Assembly (NCBI GenBank): GCA_033439765.1
Contig: JAULSN010000004.1
Location: 444,001 to 508,000, forward strand
Direction: 5' to 3'
Source: Lasiosphaeria ovina
Lineage: Eukaryota; Ascomycota; Sordariomycetes; Sordariales; Lasiosphaeriaceae
Length of the DNA stretch: 64,000 bases
Part shown: positions 1-11,167 of the stretch, piece by piece
Position numbering within the stretch: position 1 is the stretch's first letter
How the letters are laid out: every line of letters begins with the position of its first letter
Notes under the pieces: generated by a model
Seen by the model: only the letters and a program-made list of their open reading frames with translations
The model's database searches: none
What the model was told of the DNA's origin: nothing
Program-made: the position numbers and the translations under genes

Positions 1-580
1 CCGGGTATAAAAGCGACGGAAACGGAAAATGTATCAATAGCATCGGCCGATTGTAGACTTGCGGCTCGTCGTTTGTGCATATTGTAGTAGCCTCTAGACT
101 TAACCCTCTTCCTATTTTAATCGCACGGCGGAGACGGAATGAACTGCCTAGGGACGGCCGACCTGCCAATGACCGACTTGTAAAAATTCACCTCACACGT
201 ATTGAACGTGCCCGAGGGGGACTTGGCTGACTGCTGACTTGAGTGACAGTCTGGGAAAGCTAGGCCCCGAGTTTTGGTGAAGACTACCAATACAAACCAT
301 GCGTCAAATTAATTCTTAGATATAATAACTAAATGCAAAAAAACATAGGCGGTGGTGTATTTTCATATGTGCCGTATACTCCTTACACCATGACCTGATA
401 CAGACCCCCCAAGCTTACCTAACATGCGAGACATTTTGAGAGGTCTGGGGGAGGTCATGGCTGGCACGTGACTCGGAGCTCGGCGGAGCTTTTTGGCTAA
501 GGGAAGCAGACGAGACCTTTTCTCGCCAGAATGAACATCAAAACCGCAAGCAAGTCATCCCCCGTCACAAATCTTCCAAA
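1..580. other. intergenic, upstream of ATP synthase epsilon gene
   Basis: No convincing coding exon is seen on either strand. The last ~100 bases before the ATG at 581 are the likely promoter and 5' leader of the ATP synthase epsilon gene. A CACGTGA E-box-like site lies at about 465-471. The far left end may hold the 3' end of a transcript that lies outside the window. Confidence 0.5.
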
Positions 581-1092
581 ATGGTGTTCCCGTGGAAAGC
601 CGCAGGTATTACGTGAGTCAATTGAACCCTTTCCCAACATTTGCACGATTCACGGACCCTTCCTCCTGTCGTGGGGGTTCGCGACTGCGGACAGAGACAA
701 TTGAGGGCGAGCAGGACGGGACAGGGAGCCACGCTGCAAACACTCGCCGGCTAGCTTGACAATGACGAGAGAAGTCGCCCGAAACTGACGTACCGATCTT
801 CCTCTACAGCTACAACCGCTATCTAGCCGTCGCTGCCCGCGTCGTGCGCCGCAGCCTGAAGGAGGATAAGAGACTTGCAGCGGAGCGCCGAGGCGAGCAG
901 GACCTCAGATTCTCCAAGTGGTCGGTGAGTTGTGCCGGACATAGCCCCGAAGCATGAAGTCGGCGATTGCGGAGCGACTGATTCTTGTTGTAACCCCCCC
1001 TACAGAACGGCAAGCAGGGCGAGGTCAAGAACCTCACCGAAGCCAATGTTGCTGCGGCGGTAGCGGCCGCCAACGCTGGAGGTTCGGCTTAG
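581..1092 (+). CDS. ATP15: ATP synthase F1 subunit epsilon, mitochondrial
   Basis: Three exons: 581-612, 810-924 and 1006-1092, joined at GTGAGT...CTACAG and GTGAGT...CTACAG. The product is a 77-aa protein starting MVFPWKAAGITYNRY. The family is a tiny basic subunit of about 60-75 aa with the pattern W+KAG(I)xYxxYxxxAAxxVRxSLK near the N terminus, and all of this is visible here (AAGITYNRYLAVAARVVRRS, then LKED). In the family this subunit sits in the central stalk of mitochondrial F1-ATPase together with gamma and delta and helps couple proton flow to ATP synthesis. The C-terminal Ala-rich tail (AAAVAAANAGGSA) is typical of filamentous fungi. No separate cleaved presequence is apparent, as usual for this subunit. 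Short first exons of this kind are commonly missed by gene finders. Identification is strong although the protein is short. Confidence 0.85.
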
Positions 1093-1985
1093 AGGACCTG
1101 GCAGGAGAGGAACAGGGAACCGAGGTGGAAGGAGAGATGACGCGCGCGCGCGCAGGGGATAGACACACTTTGTTCAACGACATTGCAACACTCGGTGGAC
1201 TTGGGCACGAACCAGCTGCTCCCCTCGACGACAACTTCACAGCATGGGGAAGCGCGCGTCTGTGACTATGTGGCGGCATAGCTTATGGGCGGCTTTGCAA
1301 TTGTCAATACTGTATCATACGGAGACTCGTTAGAGGAAGAGATGCATTAAACCATCCATAGGGAATCTGCCTGCTGCTCGCTGCAATCGTGTCCAATTGT
1401 TCGGGCGACTCGGTATCTACAGAGAGCCACATGTTGTTGTTGTTGGACAGCTACGGGATTGGGCGGACAAGGCAATCAAGTATCATGATTTGTAAGGCAT
1501 GAATGCATTTTTGATCATGCTACGTTTGCTATCACTTCAATGGTAAGACTCTAGTCTTTGGGTTTGTAGGTGAGGCACTCGGTAAGGTGTGTAAATGGAG
1601 GGGTTTAGCTCGAGTCCCACCGGCCAGCAATTCCCTGCCTCGAATGACGAGAGACTCTTTGGGGGGTCTGAAAGATTCATTAGCCCGACTCCATTGCTGC
1701 TGCGCCGATTCCGTCTTTTTGTTTCGCTCGCAGTCAGCCGTTTTGTTGCCGGCGCAGCAAAGATTGGTTGGAAGGTCGCTTATCCACGCGCAGCGCCCGT
1801 TATGGGCAGACCAGACTCAAGCTTAAGTCTGACGCGACCTGACGACGCTCACCCGCTCCCGCTTAGGTTCCTGCATCTCGAATCGCATCGCTGCACCCAA
1901 AACGACAAGACAAGAGGTAACCACATATCCATACCTACATGCACGACCCGACAAAACCCTCGGACGCTAGAGAGGCTAGACAACG
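1093..1985. other. intergenic, between ATP15 and NAA35
   Basis: The left part is the 3' flank of the ATP15 gene, including a (CG)n run around 1141-1150. The right part is the probable promoter and leader of the NatC subunit gene. The open frames at 1587-1993 have no family resemblance and run into the leader, so I do not call a gene. Confidence 0.5.
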
Positions 1986-4939
1986 ATGACTGAGGATGAG
2001 TTGATCGTGTCGGAGGGTATGCAGGCCTCTTTTTTTTTTCCTTTTTTCCTTCCTTTTTTATGTCTCTTTTTCATCGTGTCTCTGTCGGTCATCCATCACT
2101 CCTTCATATACTCGTTCGTCGTCGTCGTCTCACGGCCGAATGACCAATTGCGGAGCCTTGCTAACCCGCTGCTGCGAATGCGAGCGAGCTTCCAGAGTTC
2201 GTTGGGCTTTCTCTCAATACCATCAACTACAACCTCGACCAGGACGACAGACCGCCGCCCCCGATGGTGCACAGCGAGGGCGTCGTATCTACCGACATCA
2301 CGCATCGGTTTCGGGCGGCCTGTGCGAGTATGTGGTGCACCCCCCTTACCCCCCTCTGTCAGTGTCCAGCCCGTGCTAATCTGGTCTCGTCTTGTTTGCA
2401 TCACAGCTTTAGAGCCCGGTGAGCTCGTCAAGGATGGACACTTCACTCTGTTTGAGTCCGTTGGGGCTCTCGAGGTACGGGCGCCGTCTTTATCTCATGA
2501 CGCTGTGGTCGTCTCTCATCTCACAATAAGTGCAGATCATGGACCCCAAGATGGACAGCGGCTGTCTGGCCCCCGGAGAGTCACTCGACGATGACTACGA
2601 TGTTACGCGGCCGCTCTTGCCTAGCGAGGTCTTGGGCATAATCGACCAGCTGCTATGTCTCGAGGTTAGTTGCCGTCAGTCTGCCTGTCTAGCAGTGTCA
2701 ACAAGACTGACCGCGTGGTTTCTGATCGCCCCCGCAGATGGCCTGGCACCTCGGCTACCCGCTGTCACAGACGATACTCACAAACATGTACATCGAAGCC
2801 ATGTTGGTGCCGTCCCCAACCTCCCTCGAGGAGGCTGACTTCATCAAAAACCACCCCGATGACGCCCCGCGTGACCCCATGCACACAGTCCTCCGGGCCT
2901 ACTGCCTGGGCTTGGTGAAGTCATGTTGGTATGTAAACGACCGCATCAAGGGCGAGCACTACTACGAGGTGAGCCGCAGTCCTCGCAGACGCATCCATCC
3001 TTGCCGGGGAAAGGCCTTTGCTTACTAGCCCCCCCGCCCTGAAGGAAGAGGACTTTGTGACGAACACGTACCACCGCTCTCTGCTTTTTGACGTCGGCCC
3101 GTACGAAGTTCGAGACGAGATCACCGAGGCCCGGCGGGTGTTGCACAGCATCAGGTCGCAAATACCCAACGAGATAGGCCTGGCCCTGGATTTCCGCCTC
3201 GAGCTGAGGACGGCGTTTCTGCGCGCCATCGAGCTCTCGGAGCTGCGCAGCAACCCGGAGTCGCTGAGCCTGCCCTGGACGCAGATGAAGGCCATCTGGG
3301 AGCCCATAGACAAATCGTGCCACCTAGGAACCCCGGTTCCCGGCGCATTCAGCACAAAGATACAGCGTCGTCTTGCAAGCACTATGCCGCCACGCCCCAT
3401 TGTGCAGCTGAGCTTTGAGGAGACCTCTGGCCACTTCCGGAGGCTGTTCACCGACGGAGCCGAGGTACTCAAGGTGCTCAACTACTCTGACTCTCAGAGT
3501 CTTCTGGTGGGATTTTTCTTCTACGTTCGCTCTACTTGCTTTGGCAGCGTCCAGTAAACTAACAGCCCTGCCAGAACTTTGTCTTCGCCTTCCAGGCGCA
3601 GAAACCCCAGCCGCTTGTTTACATCCGGGCGCTCCTCCAGTTTTTCATGTTCAAGGACATGGTTATTCTGGGACACCTCAGCATTAAGCACGTCATGGAC
3701 AACGACTTGGCCATTGTCGTCTTGCCGTGCAGCCGGCTCTTGGACCCGGCCAACGACGCCGTCGAGGCGCCCCACGACCCGCGGTTTGCCATCGCCCACC
3801 AGATGGAAACCTTTCGGCACAGGGCAGCGCAGTCGTACCTCGACATCTTCCGCGCGCTGTGCCAGAACCGCTGTCGCGTGAGGAGGACGCTCTGCCACTC
3901 GATCCAAGACTGGGAGATGGTGCAGGCCGACGCCGAGGAGATCGACCAGCTGCTGCAGGTCCAGCTCGACGAGCAGCCCATCATCTACCAGACGGCGCTA
4001 GCCTCGGCCGGGTCCGACCCCGCCTACTCGCTGCCCCTCTCGTCGTGGGCCTACCTTTACAAGCTGCGGCTGATGGAGTGGATCGTGCAGCTGGGCTTCG
4101 AGCTCGAGACGTACCAGCCCGACGAGCTCGCCGGCATGTACTGGTACCTCAGCTACCTGGCCAAGACGCGCGCCCAGCACGTCGAGCGCATCAAGGCCTT
4201 TACCATGCAGCGCATGACCGACCTGCGCGCCCGCAGCCATCCCGGCCCCTACGGCAGCCTCACCCCGGCCATGGAGGCCGAGTTCACCCGCTCCCTGGCC
4301 TACCTGCGCGCCACCATCCTCGACGCCGCCGTGACGTGGGAGCTCGCCGACGGCCTGTGCTGCCTGTACACGGTGCTCGCGCGGCTGCGGCTCATCGTGG
4401 CGCCCGGCACCGGCAAGCACCCGCTGGAGGAGCGGCCGTACGGCTCGGACGCGCTGCGCTACGACATCCGCATGAAGCCGTTCGCGGCCGTCGGGCTGCC
4501 GGAGCTGCCGGCGTTCGACAGCTTCGCGCGCGCGTCGGCGCAGCCCGGCGTCGCCACGTCCAGCCTGCTCGAGTACGCTCACCGCGCCGTCGCCGGCGCC
4601 CGCAAGGGCTATGACGCCCTCGCCAAGTTGCCAGACCGCGACGCCTTCACCGTCGGCTGCCACGACCGCTGGGCCGCCCGCACCAAGAACTCTCTCAGGT
4701 CTGTCATCGCCGCCAGCATCGCCATCGCCGCCCTGAAAAAGGCCCTCGCCCGCCCCCGCGACGGCGACGTCGCCGCCAGCCTCGCCGCTAACTCGGCCCT
4801 CGCCGCCGTCGACGTCGTTCCCCAGGCCGTCGCCGACCGTCTGGGTCTTTCTGCTACTGTTCCTAAGCCTGATGATGCGTACCACGAGTGGTGGATCGTG
4901 CCCAAGGTCATCGAGACCAAGACGCCGCTGAAGTACTAG
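1986..4939 (+). CDS. NAA35: NatC N-terminal acetyltransferase auxiliary subunit (Naa35/Mak10)
   Basis: Seven exons: 1986-2016, 2196-2327, 2407-2474, 2536-2664, 2738-2968, 3045-3506 and 3575-4939. All joins keep frame and give 805 aa. The Mak10 signature IMDPKMDSGC lies at about residues 78-87. It is preceded by LEPGELVKDGHFTLFESVGA and followed by a long helical scaffold, as in Naa35 proteins, whose usual length is about 700-800 aa. In the NatC complex Naa35 anchors the catalytic Naa30 and the Naa38 subunit to ribosomes for co-translational acetylation of Met-Leu/Ile/Phe/Trp N termini. The yeast mak10 name comes from loss of L-A virus maintenance. The first exon is only 31 nt (MTEDELIVSE), and its donor GTATGC and acceptor TTCCAG at 2195 are inferred from frame, so the N terminus is the least certain part. 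The final exon is very GC-rich. The gene is convergent with the carrier gene to its right. Confidence 0.9.
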
Positions 4940-6665
4940 TTTAGTTAGTATCGAGCTCGGTAATGCCGGGCCGGGCTGGAGCAGTTGGTGGTGGTGTAGT
5001 GGGGTTGTATTGGGGGTGGCTAGTTTCACTATCAAGTAGGTAGCTGTCACTACACTACACTTCAGTAGCAGGATGCAGTATGCAGTGCCTCTGGTATCTA
5101 TGATAGATCGAGTCAAGTCAGGTCAGGTAGCTCTCGGCCATATCATGGGATGTCTTGCCATGTCACGGATGGATGAGTAGACTGGTAGGCAGATAGATGA
5201 TGGATAGCATCTCGTTGGCTGGGCTCAACTGCCTTTTTTTTATCTGATTTCATTCCCATCCCCATTTCTACTTCCTTTTCCATGTTAATTTCCTTTCAGT
5301 CTCTGTCTCTGTCTCTGTCTCTGTCTCTGTCTCTGTCTCTGTCTCTGTTTCTGTCTCTCCCGGCTGTCTCGCATAGTCTCGCATAACCGGCGCAGTGTTC
5401 GATGTCGGTGCCCTGTGCCGTTTTGTTTTACTTTGTTTGTCTTTTTTGTTTGCTTGTTTGATATTGACAAACCTTGAAAGTACTGTAGTTGCTGCTGTTG
5501 ACTGGCTGGGAAACTCAGCCTGGGACGGGGAACGAAAAACAGAGCGAAACGGAATGGGATGGGATGGAATGGAATGCCAGAGATGATGGGTGCCGGCCTA
5601 CCTGCCTGCCTGCCTGCCTGCATGTCTTGTCTGTCTTCTTATCTGCTTATGTACCTACCTACCTACGTATCTTGCTTGGTATAGGAAAACGGGAATTGGG
5701 GTGGGGATGAAAAGGGGTAAGGGGTAAGGATAGGGGGTGAGGGAGGTGTTTACGTGGTATTCCGGGGAGGTATTCAGGAAGGCAGACAGATAGGTGGATA
5801 TGTAGGGACGGAGGTAGGTAGAGAGGTAAGTATGTTGACAGTTACGTAGACTAGCAAGTGTGGAGACGTAAGGATGCAGGTTGACAGGTATGCTGGCGGT
5901 ATTCTGTCAGTTTTGTACCTAGGTTGATAGAGAAGCATCATCGACCGGGTCTGGTTATATTGGTGAGAGTAGATAGATTCTTTCTCTAGATATATGGTCG
6001 GTTTGCATGGTCATGTCCATGTCGGGAAGCATTCGGGAGGATGGTAAGCGTCGTCTGGGTTGCTAGCGGTGGTCAATGGGCGGAAGACTTTTCTTTCTCT
6101 TTTTCCCTCCTCTGTTAGATTTTCTTAGCTTTTGCTATTACTTGCTTGCTTGCTGATATCCGAATTCCAATTCATCGCCCGTCTATTCACCTGCGCAGTT
6201 AGTTCGTCATCCAGCCATTTCATTTACATTCCGGCTGCCCATTTTGCGCGGAAATGGTTTCTCCATGTTTTCATTTCTACTTACACAAATTATAGCCAAA
6301 TCCTACACTGCGGAAGTCGCCCCTCGACAGAGGTGACCAAAATTTTTTATTTTTTTTTCAAACTGCAAGAGGAAAAGCATGCAAAAGTGTATTATTCATC
6401 GTATGGTACAGGTACAGATTCCGCTACATGTCCCCGGCGGTGGTGCGCCGCATTCATTTTCCAAAATGGGGTGGGAAAGGGACAGACACTCCCTCGCCTC
6501 GTCTCTGGTGGCCGTCTCTGTTCGTCGTCGTCTCTTCACATCTATCGTACGTGTCCGCCTCGCTTGCCTGCCCGTGGCCGCGCACGGCCTGGCGCCAAGC
6601 CAAAACATGCTACTGTTGGGGACTTACAGTGTGAGTTGGCTGTCGCTTTTTAGTTTGTGGCTGCT
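4940..6665. other. intergenic between convergent genes, low complexity
   Basis: This 1.7-kb spacer lies between two convergent genes and so contains both 3' ends. It is full of simple sequence: a (CTCTGT)n tract, GGAAT/GGGAT runs at 5548-5576, TGCC and TACC runs at 5597-5665, and GGTAGG/GATAGG runs at 5700-5830. No open frame here resembles a protein family. Confidence 0.6.
5299..5357. repeat. CTCTGT hexanucleotide microsatellite
   Basis: About ten near-perfect copies of a CTCTGT/GTCTCT hexamer lie in the 3' flank of the NAA35 gene. The open frames across it on the minus strand are low-complexity Gln/Arg artefacts of the repeat. Confidence 0.9.
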
Positions 6666-7781
6666 CTACGCAGCGAGCGCTTTCTTGGCCGCGGCGGTGC
6701 CCCTGAGCCGGATGGTCTGCTCGTAGAGGACGTCCTTGAAGGCGAACAGCAGCGCGGCCGTCAGCACGCTCTGGGTGACCTTGGGCCCGATTCCTACGCG
6801 GCGGGTTAGCGACGGCGCGTCTGGAGGGGGAAAAGCAAGATGCACCCTTGTACAGCCCCGCGTAGCCCTCTTCCCTCACCACGCGGCTGAGGGCGGCAAA
6901 CACGCCTTCCTTCTTGCCGCTGCCGGCGACATGCATCTGGCTCTTGACGGTGATGTAGGGGTACGTGACCGAGGTGGCGAACAGCTTGCCGAGGGCGCCG
7001 AGGAAGAAGGCGACGGCGGGGGTGATACGGCGGCGCTTCTCGACCGTGTTCTTCATCTGCTCGAACAGCGTGTACTGCAGGATGGGGTTGATGACGAGCA
7101 CCAGGGCGGGCACGACGCCCGAGAAGAGGGCCTGGGGGCCCTCGGTGCGGAGCAGGTTCAGCAGGGTGCCGACGGTGGAGGGGGGGGCGGCGCGCTTGCC
7201 GGGGAGGGTTCCGCTGCGGCCGGCGGGCTGGGCGGCCTCGGGGTCGGCTTCCTGGGCCTCCTGGGCCTCCTGGGCGGCCGTCTTGCGGGTGGTCATGCGT
7301 GTGTTGACGACCCAGATGGGGTTGGTCAGGATGACGGTGGCGGAGCCGGCGATGGCGCCAGCGATCATGCTCTCGACCGTGGTCAGCTTCTTGGAGGCGC
7401 GGCCGGCGCGCACGGCGGCGGCCTCGAAGAAGGCGCGCGTCCACTCGTACCAGTAATAGTAGACAAAGTTTGTGACGCTGATGCCGAACAGGGCGCTCGA
7501 CAGGCCGGCGTACAGCCCCGACACGCCCTCGCGCGCCACAATCTTCTGCACCGCCGCTAGGAACGCCGTGTCGGCCCGCTTCGACTCGACCTGCGCGCGC
7601 GTGGACAGCGTGATGAGCGGGTAGCTAGGTCGGGCGCAACCACGTCAGCGCGGGCCCCGGGGGAGGGGGGAAGGGAGGGGGGGGCCTACGTCAGAGCCAT
7701 GGACAGCACTCCGCCGCCCGCGCCGGCAATGGCGTGGGCGACGTTGTCATTCTGGGGTACCACTGGTTTGGACTGCGACAT
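6666..7781 (-). CDS. ANT1: peroxisomal adenine nucleotide carrier (Ant1/PMP47 type)
   Basis: On the minus strand the exons are 7781-7690, 7624-6846 and 6793-6666, joined at GTAGGC...CTAG and GTGCAT...GTAG, giving 332 aa (yeast Ant1 is about 330). It is a mitochondrial-carrier-family protein with three repeats. The diagnostic loops are degenerate in the way seen in PMP47/Ant1: YPLITLSTRAQVE in repeat 1, NPIWVVNTRM in repeat 2 and YPYITVKSQM in repeat 3. Family knowledge: it exchanges cytosolic ATP for peroxisomal AMP, supplying ATP for fatty-acid activation before beta-oxidation. Its location is therefore predicted to be the peroxisomal membrane, with six transmembrane helices. The insert between repeats 2 and 3 is long and rich in Ala, Glu and Pro (about residues 130-165), as in other filamentous fungi. 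The ATG at 7781 begins MSQSKPVVPQNDNVAHAIAG, the usual carrier start. Confidence 0.88.
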
Positions 7782-8918
7782 GGTGGGCGGGTTCCGTTGG
7801 GGGTTGAGAGTGGAAGACGGGAGTGTCGTCGGAACAAGAATGGCGGGGCAAGAACGAAAGGCGTTGGTGTTGGTTTGGGTTCACAGGCACGCGGGTCCAA
7901 CACGCGAGGGAGGGAAAGCCAAAGATTATGTATAACAATTCAATAGATAATCACTCTGTGGAGAAGCCGTCGCTGCTGGTACATAGTGCAAACGCCGTCG
8001 CAGCATCCGTAGGTTGGCGCCATTACGTGAAGCTCTGTCTCCCTTGTTCCGTCCAACTGCGACGGGATCAAGTGACTAGTGTGGTGTGCAGCAGCTGCCG
8101 AGGTCCGATGGGGGAGCGACGCTAGCCACGCAGCGGCTTAACCCGCCGCTGCGGCCTATGGCGATAGGGTGCCACTGCCCCAGCTCCAGTTCCCCAGTTC
8201 CCCAATCTCCAGCGCTGAGGCCCCTGCCCGGCGTTGGCATTCCTCGACATGTGAAAGCCACCCGACCAACCCCAAGGCATAACTGCCACCCACAGCGCAA
8301 TCTCGAGTGCGTCTCACGATTTGTATTGTCCCCGCGCCAGTACACCGTTCCAAGGGGAATCGGTTAGCAGCTCTTGTCGGAAGCCGAGACCTTGAGAGCC
8401 AAAAGGCCAACAGCCAATTGGAGAAAGCCGTACAAACCCGAATATCCGGCTGATGCCGATGCGTAGGTACTGGACATACATACTTTGTATACATACATAG
8501 AATGTCATACAAGGATACCTAACCTCAGGTACGGAATATCTACGGGGTCGTTATGCTATGTTCGGGGCCCGCCCGGTCGACAATTGACGACAACTCCCCA
8601 AGCTCTTCGAAGCGCAAAGACACAACCGATAGGTATCTATCTGTAAAGTGGACAACAAAGCTCTGAAATCCTCGAGGCTTCCCACCGCCCATCTCAGCCC
8701 GGGACCCTCTTCTCTTGTCCTCCCGCTAGCTAGGTACCTTAGTTGACCTCTGTTTTGTTCCAAAAACTCCGCGGAGCTCCCAGAACCGGCCTCGTATCCG
8801 CCTAGGGTGTTGGATGTAAGCACTTCAGCCCGCCCGCCGCTGGGCTTGAAACCCAACCGCCATCTCCAAGCCTTGCCCTCTCGGAAGGCAACCCGATGCT
8901 AGGCACCCTTTAGTTCTG
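7782..8918. other. intergenic, promoter side of ANT1
   Basis: The bases next to 7782 should be the promoter and leader of the carrier gene. A paired CTAGGTACCTTAG palindrome lies near 8730-8743. No supported coding region is seen; the open frames are short and overlap each other on both strands. Confidence 0.5.
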
Positions 8919-8952
8919 CTACTTCTGCTCTAGGTTCTGTGGGGGATGGGCC

Positions 8953-9002
<50 letters not shown>

Positions 9003-9389
9003 GGAAGTCGGATAGAGGAGCTCGTTCAGGGCTTTTGTCTTAGCAGAATATTCGTTACCATCCCTTATCCTTTTATCGGCGTCTGACTCTGGCTTCGCAA
9101 ATGCTCGTATAGCTGCTTCGGAAGGCCGTGCTGCCCGATGCTGCAGGTCATCCAGTTTCCTTAATCTTTCTACTTCCTTCTTTTCCGCTTCTAGTTCTCT
9201 TATTTTTTGTGTGTGATCAATCAGGCACTCCCCGCCAACTTTCACCATGGGGCCTTCTGTCCAGATTGGGCATGCTTTATCGGCCGTGCGGGCAGTCCGA
9301 CACCACTGGAGGTTCGTAGTTTCGCATTCCCTCTTGCAGACTTTGTACGGCACGCAATCGACGCGACGAGTGGTTATATATTGACACAT
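8919..9389 (-). CDS. small Met-Cys protein with poly-Asn tract, unknown function
   Basis: This is a single-exon 156-aa open frame that I do not recognise. It begins MCQYITTRRVDC. The first 54 residues carry seven Cys (2, 12, 18, 22, 30, 40, 54), which suggests a small metal-binding or disulfide module. The middle (about 60-125) is rich in Lys, Glu and Arg and could form a helix or coiled coil. The tail holds sixteen consecutive Asn encoded by a (TTG/CAA) microsatellite. No signal peptide is visible, because the Cys is at position 2. The spacing from Cys2 to Cys12, preceded by Asp, is the same as in the neighbour starting at 11167, and upstream DNA is also shared, so the two look like diverged duplicates. 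Whether it is expressed is unknown; the frame is open and starts with ATG. Confidence 0.5.
8953..9003. repeat. TTG trinucleotide microsatellite
   Basis: Seventeen uninterrupted TTG units lie within the 3' end of the minus-strand 156-aa frame, where they are read as a polyasparagine run (AAC codons). The perfect purity suggests recent expansion. Confidence 0.95.
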
Positions 9390-9758
9390 GATTGCAGTAT
9401 GAGATTGACTTTGGGCGCTTGTGTATTATAAGGAGTATAATCTAGTTCTGGACGGGCAAGAGGTGGATGTCTGCCTGGATAAGTAAACAAATGGAAGAAT
9501 TGGCTCCAGGCCGTATCAATCAAGACTAAGCAGGTAGGTGGGTAGGTAGGTTTAAGTGCTGGAGATCGGCTGTCTATGGTGCCGGGGTCTGGTCGGAACT
9601 GTAAGACGCCTTGTTGAAGCGTACGGGATACTTACTGAGTAAGAGAGTGATGGGAAAGTACAATCCGTCACCGAGCTGGAGCGAAGCAGGAGGTACTTGT
9701 AGTTATGGGATTATCTGGCAGGGACTCCCCCTTCTCACCATCAGATTCATCTCGCATA

Positions 9759-9768
9759 TACCTAGGTA
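9759..9768. promoter_or_regulatory. palindromic decamer TACCTAGGTA
   Basis: A perfect 10-bp palindrome lying between genes, one of four exact copies in the window. Function is unknown. The regulatory label is only a guess from its palindromic form and its restriction to spacers. Confidence 0.3.
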
Positions 9769-10325
9769 GCTGACCCTTATTTTTCTTTCTTTTCTTAGCC
9801 CGCCCTCCCTCCGACCAGAGGTCGGCATTGCTCCTTAAGTTCTTTATCTTAGCCTTTCTTTAGAAATCACGTCTTTTTACCATGAACTAAGACCCCTAGA
9901 CCAGTACACGCAGTAGTGCCTTTTTACCGCTTCACCATATGTACCCAAACTTACAAACATTCAGGGGTTGCATATGTGGAAGTCCCTCCTTGAGCAGAGC
10001 CTCATTGGGCAGACGAAATAAAACATTCAGGGGCTGCAGTGCAGAGAGCTACTAGCCAACCTAGTAGCCAAGTCTTGCATCACACAAAAGAGATGTTTCG
10101 AGCTACTAAAGTTAGGTAGTTACTCTATAAGTCCGTAGAAAGAAATACTAAACGCCCCTGCCCCTGGGAGAAAACGCCGGCTGGCCAGCAACCGTCCGTA
10201 ACAACTCCCGCCTTGAAGACCAACGAAATACAAAGCCAGATACCCATCTAGAGCTCGTAACCTGACGTTTGCCCCGATACAATACACCCTACCCTATCCT
10301 TCAAAGCCTGGCGGACTCGGCAAGG

Positions 10326-10335
10326 TACCTAGGTA
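10326..10335. promoter_or_regulatory. palindromic decamer TACCTAGGTA
   Basis: The second exact copy of the palindromic decamer, about 60 bases past the stop codon of the 259-aa Met-Cys frame and so more likely in its 3' flank than a promoter element. Function is unknown. Confidence 0.3.
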
Positions 10336-10387
10336 GACAGCCCAGATGCCTGCTAGATGCCCCCAGCGGCGCCTTTTCCAGTGCTTT

Positions 10388-11167
10388 CTACTTCGTCCCC
10401 GTATCATGTGCAACATTGGGGTTGACCACCACGGCCTTCTTGCTCGCCTCTCCCGACGTGAGTTTTGCTTTTTCCTTTGCAATTTTCTCCTTTGCGATTG
10501 CCGCAAGGACTTGCTCTGTCGACATGTTATCGTCGCTCTCCATTTCCATTTGTATCCCCTCCATCGCTCTTCTTACTAGTTTCTGTGCGTTGATATAAGA
10601 GTTTCGTTCCTCCTCGGTCAGAGGAGGGACGGTGCCCCGCACTCCATTACGCGCTTCTATATCTTGCACATGTTTGTTCCATGTTGCCACTTCTCTCGCC
10701 CTTCCCCTTTCTCTATCCGACCTCCACTGCTTGACCGGCTCCGGCTCCCTGAGCCTGGCTTCGGGCTTCTTTGCCTCTGCTACAGCCTTTGGGTCCTCTC
10801 TAATCTTGCTGGCATTGTTAGCTTGCTTCACGATGTTCTGTTGCCTTTTTGCCGCCTCTAATTCATCTGTAGCTTCCTTATTTAGCAGGAGGTTGAACTT
10901 GTCTCCCAAAGATAGCTTCGTCTCCGGCTGCGGCCTTGCTATGTTCGCGGCCGCTCCATCCTTTTTGGGAATCGTTGTCGCTTGTTTCGGCCTATGTTTA
11001 TGTCCATTTGGGCCTTTCGGGCAGGGACCATAAAAGTTCTCGTACCTGTCTGGCTGCCGGCCCTTGCAGGGACGTCCCTCTTCCACATCCTCACACACTT
11101 CGGGGGTCTCTACTGGTTCGTTTCCTTCCTTGCAGTCAGGATAGTGGTGGAGTAATGTTCGACACAT
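10388..11167 (-). CDS. Met-Cys protein with charged helical tail, unknown function
   Basis: This single-exon 259-aa frame is not recognised. It begins MCRTLLHHYPDC with Cys at 2, 12, 25, 34 and 49 (…GPCPKG). That is the same Cys2/Cys12 spacing and Asp-Cys pair as the 156-aa neighbour. From about residue 60 it is hydrophilic and rich in Lys, Glu, Ala and Arg, ending in a likely helix (IAKEKIAKEKAKLTSGEASK). No signal peptide or membrane segment is seen. The sequence around the start, ACACATGATT on the plus strand, is identical to that at the start of the neighbour, and further blocks of similarity extend about 250 bases upstream. It may be a nuclear or cytosolic protein with a small N-terminal zinc-binding module; that is inference only. 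Confidence 0.55.
   Translation of the reverse strand: MCRTLLHHYPDCKEGNEPVETPEVCEDVEEGRPCKGRQPDRYENFYGPCPKGPNGHKHRPKQATTIPKKDGAAANIARPQPETKLSLGDKFNLLLNKEATDELEAAKRQQNIVKQANNASKIREDPKAVAEAKKPEARLREPEPVKQWRSDRERGRAREVATWNKHVQDIEARNGVRGTVPPLTEEERNSYINAQKLVRRAMEGIQMEMESDDNMSTEQVLAAIAKEKIAKEKAKLTSGEASKKAVVVNPNVAHDTGTK

Larger units (their letters stand above)
9390..10387. other. intergenic, accessory-looking
   Basis: This holds the promoter of the small Met-Cys gene on its left, including a block related to the one upstream of the 11167 gene (TTGGCTCCAGGC near 9498 and GGAACTGTAAGACGCCTT near 9595). GGTAG repeats lie near 9533-9550, and two perfect TACCTAGGTA palindromes at 9759 and 10326. No coding region is supported. 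Confidence 0.5.
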
